58,115 bases of DNA from Nocardia jejuensis NBRC 103114 (GTDB lineage Bacteria > Actinomycetota > Actinomycetes > Mycobacteriales > Mycobacteriaceae), in contig NZ_BDBU01000051.1 of assembly GCF_001613145.1 (NCBI RefSeq), positions 1 to 58,115 on the forward strand. Direction: 5' to 3'. A model generated the notes under the pieces. The model ran no database searches and was not told where the DNA came from. It was given only the letters and a program-made list of their open reading frames with translations. Of the stretch, positions 1 through 8,652 are shown piece by piece. The stretch's first letter is position 1; the number at the start of each line of letters is the position of its first letter. A program made the position numbers and the translations under genes.

Positions 1-1844
1 GGCGGCGACGGCCGAGTCTCCTCGACGTCCTCGGGCACGACACCCGGCCCACTCTGTCCCTGACCCGGGCCGCCCTGCCCGGGACCACTCTGCCCCGGAC
101 CACCCTGGCCGGGACCGCCCGGGCCGCCTTGACCGGGAGCCCGGGGCCCCGCGTTCCGAGGTCCCACATTCCCGCGCGGCGTCTGCGGCAACTTGCTCAC
201 CGCGCGCCCCTGCGGCCCGGAAACCCGGCTGATCTTCTCGGTAGCCTGCTCACCCGACACCACCGGCAACATGGTGGTCGCCGGATCCACCTCGGCTGCC
301 CCCTGTCGCATGGACACCGTCTGCGCGTCCCCGTCACCGTCGTGCGCGTCGGATCGGCCGTCCGCCGCGTCATCGACGCTTCCGGCGAAGCCTTCGGTGT
401 CGGCGGATCCGCCGTCGACCGGACGACTCGAATCGCCCTGTCCGCCTGCGGAGTTCGATCCGCCGTCCCGGTTCCGGGCGTCACCGGCCGTCCCGCTCGC
501 CGCGCCGCCGGTGGCCGCGCCGCCTCGCTGGGCTGAATCCGATTGCGCCGCTGCGGCTCCGGAGCGCTCATCGCCCACCGGCCCGCCGGGCCCCGACGAA
601 GGGCGCTCTCCGCCTGCGGCATTCGCGGTAGCCATCGATGCGGTCGCATCAGTGGCCATCGATGCGGTCGCATCAGTGTCCATCGACGCGGCCGCATCAG
701 CGGGCCCGCCACCCGCGACATTGTCGCCCGGTCGGCCCGCGCCGCCCCGGTCGCCCGCCGAGGCGATCTTGAACACGGTGGTGGGAGCGTCCGCGGTGGT
801 GGGTGACTGTCGCTGGTCGCCCGACCCCTGCGGCCGCTGCGCATCAGCCGAACCCTGCTCCTGCGGCCGCCGAGCATCCGAGCTGCCTTGTCCCAGCGGC
901 GGTTGCGCGCCGGGATTGCCCGGATTCCGAGGCGGTTGTCCGCCGGGGTTGCCGGGGGCCTGAGGCGGTTGTCCGCCGGGATTGCCCGGGCTCTGAAGCG
1001 GCTGCCCGCCGGGGTTGCCCTGGTTCTGCGACGGCCGCGCGCCGAGACCACCGGGGCCCTGCTGCTGTTGACCGCCCGCGAAACCCTGGCCCTGGGGCTG
1101 CTGACCAGGGGAGTAGCCCTGCTCCTGCGGGCGCTGAGGCGCGTTGCCCGGTCCCTGCGAGGGCTGCCCGCCCGAGTTGACGCGGTTCTGCTGTTGTTGC
1201 GCACCGGCATTGCCCGGGTTCTGCGGTTGCCCTCCGGCAGCACCGGGCTGGTGCGACACGCCCGGGGCGTTGCCCGGCTGTGCGGCGTCGGTCCGGGGGC
1301 GATCCGCGCCGGGGGAGACCGGCTGAGCCGCGCCCCGATCGGGGCGGGCAGAGCCCGCGGTCTGGTAGCGGGTGGTCGCGTCGTCGGATCCGCCCTGCGG
1401 GCCCTCGTACTTGATCGTCGCGAAGCCGGGAGGGCGATTGCCGCCGGGGGCCGCGGGGTCGGCTCCGCCACCGTTGCCCGTGCCGCCGTCGCCCCCGCCG
1501 AGGTTGTCACCGGGGCTTGCACCGATGCCGGGGTTGCCGCCGGGCGCGTTGCCGCCGCCGGGGTTCGGGTTGCCCGCTCCGGCGGCCGGACTGCCGGGAT
1601 TTCCTGCCGCTGCCGGATTCCCGGGGCCGTTCGCGCCCGGACTCGCTTGTCCGCGTAGGGAGTTCGGCACCGGAGGTAGCGGTGAGGGGGACACGCCTGG
1701 GGTGCGGAACGCCTCTGTGGGTGCGTTCGACGCGGGGTTCACTGATCCTGCGGGGGTGTTCCCGGCGTCCGGTTCGGCGCCCTCGGCCCGGTCTGCCGGA
1801 TCGGCAGGGCCTTGTGGCTTTCGGTCGTCGGTCGAGTCGGACAC
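1..1844 (-). CDS. Very long Pro/Gly/Gln-rich, intrinsically disordered protein (partial, runs off the left edge)
   Basis: An open frame of 614 codons starts at a GTG at 1844 (reading leftward, beginning VSDSTDDRKPQG) and stays open to the window edge. A GAGGGG ribosome-binding site lies just upstream. The visible part is almost wholly low complexity: N-rich and G-rich runs, several NPGGQP-type repeats (about 890-1030), an Asp/Ala/Thr repeat (631-702), then Gly-Pro-Gln tracts at the left end. No folded domain, signal peptide or membrane segment is visible. It is divergent from a DUF3151 gene exactly as Rv0361 (a membrane protein with a proline-rich N-terminus) is divergent from Rv0360c in M. 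tuberculosis, so I infer a long cytoplasmic N-terminal extension of an Rv0361-type protein whose membrane segment would lie outside the window. Function unknown. Confidence 0.75.
   Translation of the reverse strand, partial: MSDSTDDRKPQGPADPADRAEGAEPDAGNTPAGSVNPASNAPTEAFRTPGVSPSPLPPVPNSLRGQASPGANGPGNPAAAGNPGSPAAGAGNPNPGGGNAPGGNPGIGASPGDNLGGGDGGTGNGGGADPAAPGGNRPPGFATIKYEGPQGGSDDATTRYQTAGSARPDRGAAQPVSPGADRPRTDAAQPGNAPGVSHQPGAAGGQPQNPGNAGAQQQQNRVNSGGQPSQGPGNAPQRPQEQGYSPGQQPQGQGFAGGQQQQGPGGLGARPSQNQGNPGGQPLQSPGNPGGQPPQAPGNPGGQPPRNPGNPGAQPPLGQGSSDARRPQEQGSADAQRPQGSGDQRQSPTTADAPTTVFKIASAGDRGGAGRPGDNVAGGGPADAAASMDTDATASMATDATASMATANAAGGERPSSGPGGPVGDERSGAAAAQSDSAQRGGAATGGAASGTAGDARNRDGGSNSAGGQGDSSRPVDGGSADTEGFAGSVDDAADGRSDAHDGDGDAQTVSMRQGAAEVDPATTMLPVVSGEQATEKISRVSGPQGRAVSKLPQTPRGNVGPRNAGPRAPGQGGPGGPGQGGPGQSGPGQGGPGQGQSGPGVVPEDVEETRPSP
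631..702 (-). repeat. Three 24-bp in-frame tandem repeats
   Basis: Copies lie at 631-654, 655-678 and 679-702. The first two are identical and the third has three substitutions. They sit in frame inside the long disordered protein and encode a repeated SM(A/D)TDATA unit, so changes in copy number would keep the reading frame. Confidence 0.8.
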
Positions 1845-1926
1845 GCGTTACCCCTCGCTTTCGGCGGAACTGTGATTCGACGGTCAGCCTACTGAGAGTT
1901 CGAGCGGTCGGTGCAGAATGATCGGC

Positions 1927-2370
1927 ATGACCTCCTTCGGTGACCTGCTCGGACCGCAGCCTGTATTGCTCCCGGAAATCTCCGACGCAGAGGAAGCGCT
2001 GCTCGACAAGCAGGATCCGGTGCTGGTAGCGGCGGCGCATCCCTCTGCCTCCATCGCCTGGGCGTATCTCGCCGAGGCCGCCTTCGCCCGTGGTGAGGCG
2101 GCCGAGAGCGAGGTGAACCACGACATCGTCGCGGCCTACGCCTTCGCCCGCACCGGCTACCACCGCGGCCTGGATCTGTTGCGCCGCAACGGCTGGAAGG
2201 GTTTCGGTCCGGTGCCGTGGAACCACGAGCCGAACCAGGGATTCCTGCGCAGTGTCGGCGTGTTGGCGAAGGCCGCCCGCGCCATCGGTGAGACCGACGA
2301 GTACGCGCGCTGCCTCGATCTGCTCGAGGACTGCGACCCGCGCGCGGCCGGCGAACTCGGCCTCGACTGA
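1927..2370 (+). CDS. DUF3151 family protein (Rv0360c-like)
   Basis: A 147-residue protein starting MTSFGDLLGPQP, with an acidic N-terminus and a helical body holding the motif YAFARTGYHRGLD and WKGFGPVPW. I recognise it as the actinobacterial DUF3151 family, matching Rv0360c of M. tuberculosis in length and motifs; its biochemical role is unknown. A second ATG lies 9 nt upstream at 1918, but the start at 1927 gives the family's usual N-terminus. It is divergent from the disordered gene and is followed 11 nt downstream by the FUSC-type gene, so the two are probably co-transcribed. No good ribosome-binding site precedes either start, and a short or absent leader is possible. Confidence 0.9.
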   Translation: MTSFGDLLGPQPVLLPEISDAEEALLDKQDPVLVAAAHPSASIAWAYLAEAAFARGEAAESEVNHDIVAAYAFARTGYHRGLDLLRRNGWKGFGPVPWNHEPNQGFLRSVGVLAKAARAIGETDEYARCLDLLEDCDPRAAGELGLD

Positions 2371-2381
2371 GTACAGCCGAC

Positions 2382-3533
2382 GTGACCAGCGGCCTGGGCA
2401 CGACCTTCGACGCCGCCAAGGACAGCGGCGTCGCCCGCATGCGCAATGCCGGTAAACGATTGCGCTCCTCGCTGCTGCCGATCGTGCAGTGCGCGGTCGG
2501 CGCCGGCCTGGCCTGGTTCATCGCGCATCATGTGATCGGCCACCCGCAGCCGTTCTTCGCGCCGATGGCCGCGATGATCTCGATCGGTGTGTCGTTCGGC
2601 GCGCGCCTGCGTCGCTCGGTCGAATTGATCGTCGGCGTGGCCGTCGGCATCGGTATCGGCGACCTGTTCGTCTCGCAGGTGGGCACGGGTGTCTGGCAGA
2701 TCTCCCTGCTGGTGATCGTCGCCATGAGCGCGGCCGTGTTCCTGGACGGCGGCCCCGTGATCACCATGCAGGCGGCCAGTTCCGCGGTGCTGGTGGCAAC
2801 ACTGTTGCCACCGCACAGCGGCGGTTCGGGCCTGCGCATGGTGGACGCGCTGGTCGGCGGGCTGGTCGGCATCGTGGTGGTGGCCGCGCTGCCGTTGCAC
2901 CCGGTGCGCCGCGCCCGGCAGCAGGCGGCCGACATTCTCGACGTCATCGGCAAGGCCCTCACCGAATGCGCCGACGGTCTGCTCGAACACGACGCCGAGA
3001 AGATCAAGACCGCTCTGGACGCGGCCCGCAACACCCAGGCCCCGATCGATTCGCTCCGCAGCACCCTCGAGGGCGGCAAGGAGATCATTCGAATCTCCCC
3101 GCTGTACTGGAACTCTCGCGCCCGCCTGCAACGCCTGCGCGACACCGCCGATCCGCTCGACAACGCCGTGCGCAACACCCGCGTCCTGCTGCGGCGCGCG
3201 CTCACCTCGGTGCGCGACGACGAGGTCCTGGACCCGCGCCTGATCCAGCAGGTCGAGCAGCTCGGGCAGGCCGTGGACGTGGTCCGCAAGATGATGCTCG
3301 CGGATCCCGACGAACAACCCGACCCCGCCGAGGCGACCCGCGTTCTGCGCTCGGTCGGCAAGGGCGCGACCATGGATCTGGTGAGCGGTGCGGGCCTGTC
3401 CGCTCACGTCGTCTTCGCCCAACTGCGTTCCATCGTGGTCGATCTCATGCAGGTGTGCGGCGTCCGCCGACTCTCGGCCATGGCCCTGCTGCCCCCGACC
3501 GTGGACCACCCGTATGTGACCCCCATCGACTGA
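2382..3533 (+). CDS. FUSC / aromatic acid exporter family membrane protein
   Basis: A 383-residue protein with a GTG start 11 nt after the DUF3151 stop. The first 170 residues are hydrophobic and form about five to six membrane segments (for example around residues 28-48, 55-70, 75-95, 105-125 and 150-170). The rest is a soluble, mostly helical cytoplasmic region rich in Arg, Asp and Leu. This layout (half-set of helices followed by a coiled cytoplasmic domain) is that of the FUSC/ArAE superfamily of putative efflux proteins. No substrate can be read from the sequence. It is encoded as the second gene of a two-gene unit with DUF3151 and converges on the M50 protease gene. Confidence 0.8.
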   Translation: MTSGLGTTFDAAKDSGVARMRNAGKRLRSSLLPIVQCAVGAGLAWFIAHHVIGHPQPFFAPMAAMISIGVSFGARLRRSVELIVGVAVGIGIGDLFVSQVGTGVWQISLLVIVAMSAAVFLDGGPVITMQAASSAVLVATLLPPHSGGSGLRMVDALVGGLVGIVVVAALPLHPVRRARQQAADILDVIGKALTECADGLLEHDAEKIKTALDAARNTQAPIDSLRSTLEGGKEIIRISPLYWNSRARLQRLRDTADPLDNAVRNTRVLLRRALTSVRDDEVLDPRLIQQVEQLGQAVDVVRKMMLADPDEQPDPAEATRVLRSVGKGATMDLVSGAGLSAHVVFAQLRSIVVDLMQVCGVRRLSAMALLPPTVDHPYVTPID

Positions 3534-3655
3534 ACCCGCACGGTGTGGGCTGATCACCCACGGGGCCCGGGTGGCCGCCGAGCGGCTTCATCGGCCGAAT
3601 CCGGCGCCGATCGCCCGAGCCGAGTCCCGCTGTGCCGCAGAGCCGATCGCGTGCC

Positions 3656-4438
3656 TCAGGTCCAGAAGCGGGTCAGCGATCCGCCGTAGCTCGGCCAGAT
3701 GGACGGCACGCCGGACAGATCGAACAGGGCGTGGATGCCGTCGAAGAAGGCGCGGTTGACCTCCGGCACGAACAGCAGCGCGACCAGGATCAGGATTCCG
3801 TACGGCTTGATCTGATCCACCGATCGCCGAGTCTGGTAGCTCAGCGACGGTTCCAGGATCCCGTATCCGTCGGTGCCGGGAATCGGGATCAGATTCAGCA
3901 CGGTGGCCGTGATCTGAAGCAGCGCAAGGAAACTCAGCCCGAACCAGAACGCGGGATGCGAATACTGGCTGCCCCACAGCTTTACGATCAGCAGCAGCAC
4001 GACCGCGCAGACCGCGTTCACCGCCGGGCCCGCGCCGCTCAGAATCCGTTGCGTGCGTGGGCTGAACGAATGCGAGTGCACGTAGACCGCACCGCCGGGC
4101 AGTGCGAAACCGCCGAGCGCGATGAACAGCACCGGCAGCCCGATCGACAGCAGTGGATGGCTGTACTTGAGCGGGTTCAGCGTCAGATATCCGCGCATCT
4201 CGACCTCGCGGTCACCAGCGCGGAAAGCCACGTACGCGTGCGCGAATTCGTGCAGGCAGACCGACACGATCCAGCCCGCCACCACCATGACGAACACACC
4301 GAACTGCGCCCAGCGCGAGAGCAGATCGGCCTGCCAGGCGAGCACGCCGCCCGCGACCGCGATCAGCACCACGACCAGGAAGATAGGGCTCGGCCGCACC
4401 GCACCGGCGGCTCGGCCCACTGTGTAGGGGTTGGTCAC
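3656..4438 (-). CDS. Site-2-type M50 family membrane metalloprotease (Rv0359-like)
   Basis: A 260-residue integral membrane protein starting MTNPYTVGRAAG. The zinc motif HEFAH lies at about residues 63-67 inside a membrane helix, and the second conserved motif NLIPIPGTDGYG follows near residue 195, giving the full metal-binding set of M50 peptidases. There is no PDZ domain, so this is the small Rv0359 type rather than the RseP/Rip1 type. I chose the GTG at 4438 because GGAG lies 8 nt upstream; an ATG at 4519 would add 27 residues but has no ribosome-binding site. It sits between FUSC and the Rv0358-like gene as in mycobacteria; its substrate is unknown. Confidence 0.88.
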   Translation of the reverse strand: MTNPYTVGRAAGAVRPSPIFLVVVLIAVAGGVLAWQADLLSRWAQFGVFVMVVAGWIVSVCLHEFAHAYVAFRAGDREVEMRGYLTLNPLKYSHPLLSIGLPVLFIALGGFALPGGAVYVHSHSFSPRTQRILSGAGPAVNAVCAVVLLLIVKLWGSQYSHPAFWFGLSFLALLQITATVLNLIPIPGTDGYGILEPSLSYQTRRSVDQIKPYGILILVALLFVPEVNRAFFDGIHALFDLSGVPSIWPSYGGSLTRFWT

Positions 4439-4599
4439 TGTGATAACTCCAGCACGTCGGAAACTTCCATGGGGTTCGAGCGGACCGAATCGCTCCGGCG
4501 GCGATGTGCGCCCGGACATCCCGTGCGCACGGCTCGACGCGAGAACCGACCGGCATGCTCGTCGCGGTCGACTCCATTCTGGAGCAGAGTCCGCGCGGA

Positions 4600-5262
4600 T
4601 CAGCGCACCAGCAGCCAGGGCTCGTGGTGTCGATAGAACGTGGACCGCGGAACGATCTTGTCGGTGGTCACGCCGTCGCGCGTGACGATCGCGCCGCGGG
4701 TACCCAACTGGACCGCGCGCCCCGGGACCCAGCGCCGCCCGCGCAGCAGTCCGCGCTGCACGTGCGCCTGCAATCCGGGCATGGCCAGCGTGGGTGAGAT
4801 GTGCAGCGCGTTGACCTTGCCGGTGAACAACCGGACGTCGTCGACGTACGCCTCGCCCTCGAGCTTCTCACTGTTCGCCCCGACCAGGGTGGCCCGGCCG
4901 ATCAGCACCTTGCCGGTGTCGTCGCGGATCAGCGGGGTCTCCCTCGCCTTGCCCTCGAGCGCGCGTTTCGCGGCGGCCGAGCCGGTGCCGGTGTCGTAGG
5001 CGCGCGAGCCGTAGGTGCGATCGACCGGCACGAAGCCGATCTCGACGCCGAGGCGTTCGGTGCCCAGCAAATGCGTGAGTACAGCGGCCAGACCGGCGTC
5101 CTCGCCGAGCACGATCAGCCTGGGCAGGCTGTCGGCGGCCATGACGGGCAGCAACTCATCGAGTTGGGAGCCGGTGGGTATGGCCGCGGTCTGAGTGGTG
5201 GGCAGGGAGGCCAGCGCGATGGGAACCGGCGCGCCGTCGCAGCGGAGAACATGGGTACTCAA
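4600..5262 (-). CDS. Conserved actinobacterial protein, Rv0358-like
   Basis: A 220-residue soluble protein with no signal peptide or membrane helix, next to purA and the M50 protease as Rv0358 is in M. tuberculosis. Two stretches resemble the diacylglycerol-kinase catalytic fold: RLIVLGEDAGLAAVLTHLLG (near residue 48, compare the GGDGT region) and, at the C-terminus, GRAVQLGTRGAIVTRDGV. The diagnostic GGDGT is replaced by GEDAG, so kinase activity is doubtful. A fold-level link to lipid kinases is my inference. It is divergent from purA across a 370-bp gap. Confidence 0.75.
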   Translation of the reverse strand: MSTHVLRCDGAPVPIALASLPTTQTAAIPTGSQLDELLPVMAADSLPRLIVLGEDAGLAAVLTHLLGTERLGVEIGFVPVDRTYGSRAYDTGTGSAAAKRALEGKARETPLIRDDTGKVLIGRATLVGANSEKLEGEAYVDDVRLFTGKVNALHISPTLAMPGLQAHVQRGLLRGRRWVPGRAVQLGTRGAIVTRDGVTTDKIVPRSTFYRHHEPWLLVR

Positions 5263-5631
5263 CTGCCGTGCACCCTCCTCGGACCTGACACACCAATCGC
5301 CTCGCTGCCTTGTGTCGGACCCCCAGCCGGTCCGTCTCCCCGTGCCACCATAACCCTGTCTTCAGGGGCATGTCGGTCTCGCTGCTCATCCGTTACTGTG
5401 TCCGCTTTGCCGCGCCTGCTGTCCAGTTCGTCGCGTACGCCGTCCGCTTTGCCGGGCTCCCCGCAACCTGTCGTACACCGGCTGTTCTCCGGATACCGCC
5501 AAACCAGAGGGTATGCCCAGCCGGGCAATGGTCACGGCATCCATTAGACTGTCCCTCCGGCCACCGCCTTCCGACGGCGGGTAGCTGCAGCATCAGCGGT
5601 GCTGCGCGTCGAACCCGTAGGAGACTTCGAA
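5263..5631. other. Intergenic region between the Rv0358-like gene and purA
   Basis: A 369-bp divergent gap. I find no convincing gene in it; the frames that stay open on both strands have the composition of shadows. A possible purA -10 element TAGACT lies at 5545-5550, about 80 nt before the start codon, with no clear -35. GGAG occurs 9 nt before the chosen purA ATG. Confidence 0.4.
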
Positions 5632-6921
5632 ATGCCGGCAATCGTGCTGATCGGCGCCCAGTGGGGCGACGAAGGCAAGGGCAAAGCGACCGATCTGCTC
5701 GGCGACCGGGTCCAATGGGTGGTGCGATACCAGGGCGGCAACAACGCGGGTCACACCGTGGTGCTGCCCAATGGCGACAAGTTCGCGCTGCACCTGATCC
5801 CGTCCGGCATCCTCACCCCCGATGTGACCAACGTCATCGGCAACGGCGTGGTGGTGGATCCGGGTGTGCTGCTGACCGAACTCGCGGGCCTGGACGAGCG
5901 CGGCGTGGACACCTCCCGCCTGCTGCTCTCGGCTGACGCGCATCTGATCATGCCGTACCACGTGGCCATCGATAAGGTCACCGAGCGCTTCCTCGGCAAC
6001 AAGAAGATCGGCACCACCGGTCGCGGTATCGGCCCCTGCTACCAGGACAAGGTCGCTCGCGTCGGCGTCCGGGTCGCCGATGTGCTGGACGAGAAGATCC
6101 TCACCCAGAAGGTCGAAGCCGCACTGGAATTCAAGAACCAGGTGCTGGTGAAGATCTACAACCGCCGCGCGCTGGATCCGCAGCAGGTGGTGGACGAGAT
6201 GCTCGAGCAGGCCGAGGGCTTCAAGCACCGCATCGCCGATTCGCGGCTGCTGCTCAACGAGGCGCTCGAGCGCGGCGAGATCGTGCTGCTGGAGGGTTCG
6301 CAGGGCACCCTGCTGGACGTCGACCACGGCACCTACCCGTACGTGACCTCCTCCAACCCGACCGCGGGCGGCGCGGCCGTCGGCGCGGGCGTCGGCCCGA
6401 ACAAGATCACCACGGTGCTCGGCATCCTGAAGGCGTACACCACCCGCGTCGGCTCGGGCCCGTTCCCGACCGAGCTTTTCGACGAGTCCGGCACCTACCT
6501 CGCCAAGACCGGCGGCGAGGTCGGCGTCACCACCGGCCGCGCCCGCCGCACCGGCTGGTTCGACGCCGTGATCGCCCGCTACGCCACCCGCGTCAACGGC
6601 ATCACCGACTACTTCCTCACCAAGCTGGACGTGCTCTCCAGCCTCGACACCGTCCCGATCTGCGTGGCCTACGAGGTCGACGGCAAGCGCGTCGAGGAAA
6701 TGCCCACCACCCAAACCGATTTCCACCACGCCAAGCCGATCTACGAGGAAATGCCCGGCTGGTGGGAAGACATCTCGGGCGCGCGCACCTTCGAGGAACT
6801 CCCGATCAACGCCCAGAACTACGTCAAGCGCCTGGAAGAACTCTCCGGCGCCCGCATGTCCTGCATCGGCGTCGGCCCGGGCCGCGACCAGACCATCGTG
6901 CGGCACGACATTCTGGCGTAG
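5632..6921 (+). CDS. purA: Adenylosuccinate synthetase
   Basis: Catalyses GTP-dependent ligation of IMP and aspartate to adenylosuccinate, the first committed step from IMP to AMP, in the cytoplasm. The 429-residue protein has the N-terminal signature GAQWGDEGKGK (Asp and Lys of the active site), the GNNAGHTVV segment with the catalytic His, GTTGRGIGPCYQDK, and the C-terminal base-binding GVTTGRARRTGW. Length fits the family (about 430). I chose the ATG at 5632 because it gives the standard MPAIVLIGAQWGDEG start and has GGAG 9 nt upstream; an in-frame GTG at 5599 is less likely. It stands alone and is closed by a strong hairpin. Confidence 0.98.
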   Translation: MPAIVLIGAQWGDEGKGKATDLLGDRVQWVVRYQGGNNAGHTVVLPNGDKFALHLIPSGILTPDVTNVIGNGVVVDPGVLLTELAGLDERGVDTSRLLLSADAHLIMPYHVAIDKVTERFLGNKKIGTTGRGIGPCYQDKVARVGVRVADVLDEKILTQKVEAALEFKNQVLVKIYNRRALDPQQVVDEMLEQAEGFKHRIADSRLLLNEALERGEIVLLEGSQGTLLDVDHGTYPYVTSSNPTAGGAAVGAGVGPNKITTVLGILKAYTTRVGSGPFPTELFDESGTYLAKTGGEVGVTTGRARRTGWFDAVIARYATRVNGITDYFLTKLDVLSSLDTVPICVAYEVDGKRVEEMPTTQTDFHHAKPIYEEMPGWWEDISGARTFEELPINAQNYVKRLEELSGARMSCIGVGPGRDQTIVRHDILA

Positions 6922-6960
6922 AGCGCCTCGGGGGCCGAAACCCCCTACGGTGAGCAAACA

Positions 6961-6995
6961 TTCGCCCCCGGTGCATTCGATGTGCCGGGGGCGAA
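6961..6995. terminator. Hairpin terminator between purA and the DUF397 gene
   Basis: A perfect 11-bp inverted repeat, TTCGCCCCCGG and its complement CCGGGGGCGAA, around a 13-nt loop, lies 40 nt after the purA stop and 28 nt before the end of the convergent DUF397 gene. It could serve both strands. Confidence 0.8.
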
Positions 6996-7023
6996 GCCGT
7001 TTCCGACTCGGCGGCGTCGTGCC

Positions 7024-7206
7024 CTACCGGGTCGTGAAGCGAATGAAGCTGTCCCAGTCCTCGGGAGTGAAGAACAGCTCCGGCCCACCGGGATTCTTCG
7101 AGTCGCGAACACCGACGGCATCAGCGGCGTGGCATACCTCCACGCACTGCTTCCCGCCTTCGGACCGGCTCGACTTGTACCACTCGCCCGCGATCGGCTT
7201 CTTCAT
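7024..7206 (-). CDS. DUF397 domain-containing small protein
   Basis: A 60-residue protein with the DUF397 hallmarks: W-(Y)-KSSRS near residue 9, CVEV near residue 21, VGVRDSKNPGGP, and F(F)TPEDWDSFI at the C-terminus. Its ATG overlaps the stop of the upstream XRE regulator by 4 nt (ATGA), so the two are translationally coupled. Such XRE(DUF5753)-DUF397 pairs are abundant in Streptomyces and Nocardia (whiJ/bldB-neighbourhood type) and are thought to act as regulator plus small partner. The target of this pair is unknown. Confidence 0.92.
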   Translation of the reverse strand: MKKPIAGEWYKSSRSEGGKQCVEVCHAADAVGVRDSKNPGGPELFFTPEDWDSFIRFTTR

Positions 7207-8102
7207 GCCGCGTACTCCTTCGCCACTCGAAACAAGAGGTCTCTCGAAGCCTCTTCGGTCAACGCTACAGTCGCAAGGTTCGCGATTGCCTCGCGATATT
7301 CGTCGAGTTCTTGCTCATGCTCGTGGAACGTACTGCCGAGCGCGCCTTCGGCAAACACCACAGGCGGTAGGGGTGTGCCGTGGCCAGTGGTTGGGAACCG
7401 CATCAGCGTGAACCCCTGCATCGTCAGCCCCCTATGAGCACCGGCTCCGAACGGGACAACCCTGATGCTGACGGCCTCTCGTCGACCACTCTCGGCCACC
7501 GAGCGAAGCTGTTCGGCCATAACCCGCACGCCGCCGGGCTGGTGACGTAGAACCGCCTCCGACACGAACGCCTCCAGTTGAAATCCGGCGTCGTCGAGAC
7601 GTGTCTTGCGCTGCTCGGTCAGCTCCAGGCGGCGTTCCAGGTCCACTGCGGACACATCCGGTTCGTTGATCAGGATGATTGCTCGGCGATAGTCGGGAGT
7701 CTGTAACAGGCCCGGAATGATCGTCGGCTGATAGGTGATCATGGATTCCGCAGCGGATTCCAGCCGGAGGAACTTGGGAAAGTTCGGGGCTATCTGATCG
7801 GTGTAGGACTTCCAGAAGCCCTTCGAAGTACCTTGCAGCCTTTCGACTTTCGCCTGTTCTTTGACTTCCTCCCACAGACTGAGAGCCTCGGCGCGGTTGG
7901 CCTCCTCCGTGCCGTAGTAGTCCAACATCGCCTTTAGCTGCATCGTGCTGATTTTCGTACTCTGGCCGTCCTCGAGCCGCTGGATCGTCATGCGTGACAC
8001 CTCCGCCTCCACTCCGGCGGCGAGGAGTGTCTTGTTCGCGCGATCTCGCAGCTCGCGCATGAGGTTTCCGAACGCTCGGCGAGAGACCGTTGATCCAGTC
8101 AT
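7203..8102 (-). CDS. XRE-family regulator with C-terminal DUF5753 ligand-binding region
   Basis: A 299-residue DNA-binding regulator. Residues about 8-70 form an XRE-type helix-turn-helix (AGVEAEVSRMTIQRLEDGQ), and residues about 95-285 match the DUF5753 region (IPGLLQTPDYRRA, RQPGG-like RHQPGG, and RVVPFGAGAH). I chose the ATG at 8102, which gives the usual short lead before the helix-turn-helix and has GCGAGG upstream; the frame extends 33 codons further up without a better signal. It is coupled to the DUF397 gene. A GTGCAC palindrome about 40 nt upstream is a candidate autoregulatory operator. Confidence 0.93.
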   Translation of the reverse strand: MTGSTVSRRAFGNLMRELRDRANKTLLAAGVEAEVSRMTIQRLEDGQSTKISTMQLKAMLDYYGTEEANRAEALSLWEEVKEQAKVERLQGTSKGFWKSYTDQIAPNFPKFLRLESAAESMITYQPTIIPGLLQTPDYRRAIILINEPDVSAVDLERRLELTEQRKTRLDDAGFQLEAFVSEAVLRHQPGGVRVMAEQLRSVAESGRREAVSIRVVPFGAGAHRGLTMQGFTLMRFPTTGHGTPLPPVVFAEGALGSTFHEHEQELDEYREAIANLATVALTEEASRDLLFRVAKEYAA

Positions 8103-8141
8103 TTCGTTAGCCTCGCTATCTGAATATGCTCGAATTAGCTG

Positions 8142-8164
8142 GTGCACGTGCACATTTCGTGCAC
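8142..8164. promoter_or_regulatory. GTGCAC palindrome upstream of the XRE regulator
   Basis: A perfect 12-bp palindrome GTGCACGTGCAC (8142-8153) is followed 5 nt later by a further GTGCAC (8159-8164). It lies 40-62 nt upstream of the XRE start, where an autoregulatory operator would be expected. A second inverted pair, CGGTTC and GAACCG, occurs near 8226-8246. No binding evidence is available. Confidence 0.4.
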
Positions 8165-8389
8165 GCACAGACTGAATACGTTCAAACTGTGCGCCCAGCA
8201 TATTTGCTCTGCATCACGCTGTGAACGGTTCAAAAACTATGAACCGGGTGTCTACTTGGGAGGTGCCCGGAGCGGGAAGCCTCTGACAATCGGCGACCGC
8301 CAAGCCAGTGGATCAGTGACTCACGTCGTCGAAGTGCCATCGATCCTGCGCCCGGGTCGTCAACTATCCAAAGACCAAGGGACACGCAG

Positions 8390-8605
8390 ATGTTCAGTCA
8401 AACGTGGTCGATCGCATTCCCGATGATTCCGTGTTTGCTCGTTCTCGCCTGGGCGGGTTTGTCGCCTGCCTTCGATCGTCCAGTTGCCCCACGTGCTGCT
8501 TTCGGTCGGCGAGTGGTCGAACTGCCGAACGGGCGCAAACTCCGCTTGACGGCGGCGCACCGTTCGGGCGGCAGGCATCGGCCGAAAGGTTGGTGGCGGT
8601 GGTGA
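8390..8605 (+). CDS. Small hypothetical protein with an N-terminal hydrophobic segment
   Basis: A 71-residue frame starting MFSQTWSIAFPM, with a hydrophobic stretch at residues 8-26 and a basic C-terminus (GRRVVELPNGRKLRLT, ending in a Trp-rich tail). AAGGGA lies 8 nt before the ATG, and codon third positions are GC-rich in the C-terminal half. I do not recognise a family. It is divergent from the XRE/DUF397 pair and upstream of the Cys-rich gene. It may be a real small membrane protein or a chance frame. Confidence 0.4.
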   Translation: MFSQTWSIAFPMIPCLLVLAWAGLSPAFDRPVAPRAAFGRRVVELPNGRKLRLTAAHRSGGRHRPKGWWRW

Positions 8606-8652
8606 ATTTCAGAGTGGTCCGTCTTCATTCAGATCAGGAGAGGTTGCCCGCG

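Noticed and set aside
631..1030. CRISPR array or IS-type repeats from the tandem units at the left edge
   Set aside because: The units are direct in-frame coding repeats without spacers and encode low-complexity protein.
5263..5528. Small minus-strand gene between the Rv0358-like gene and purA
   Set aside because: No ribosome-binding site, no recognised motif and shadow-like composition.
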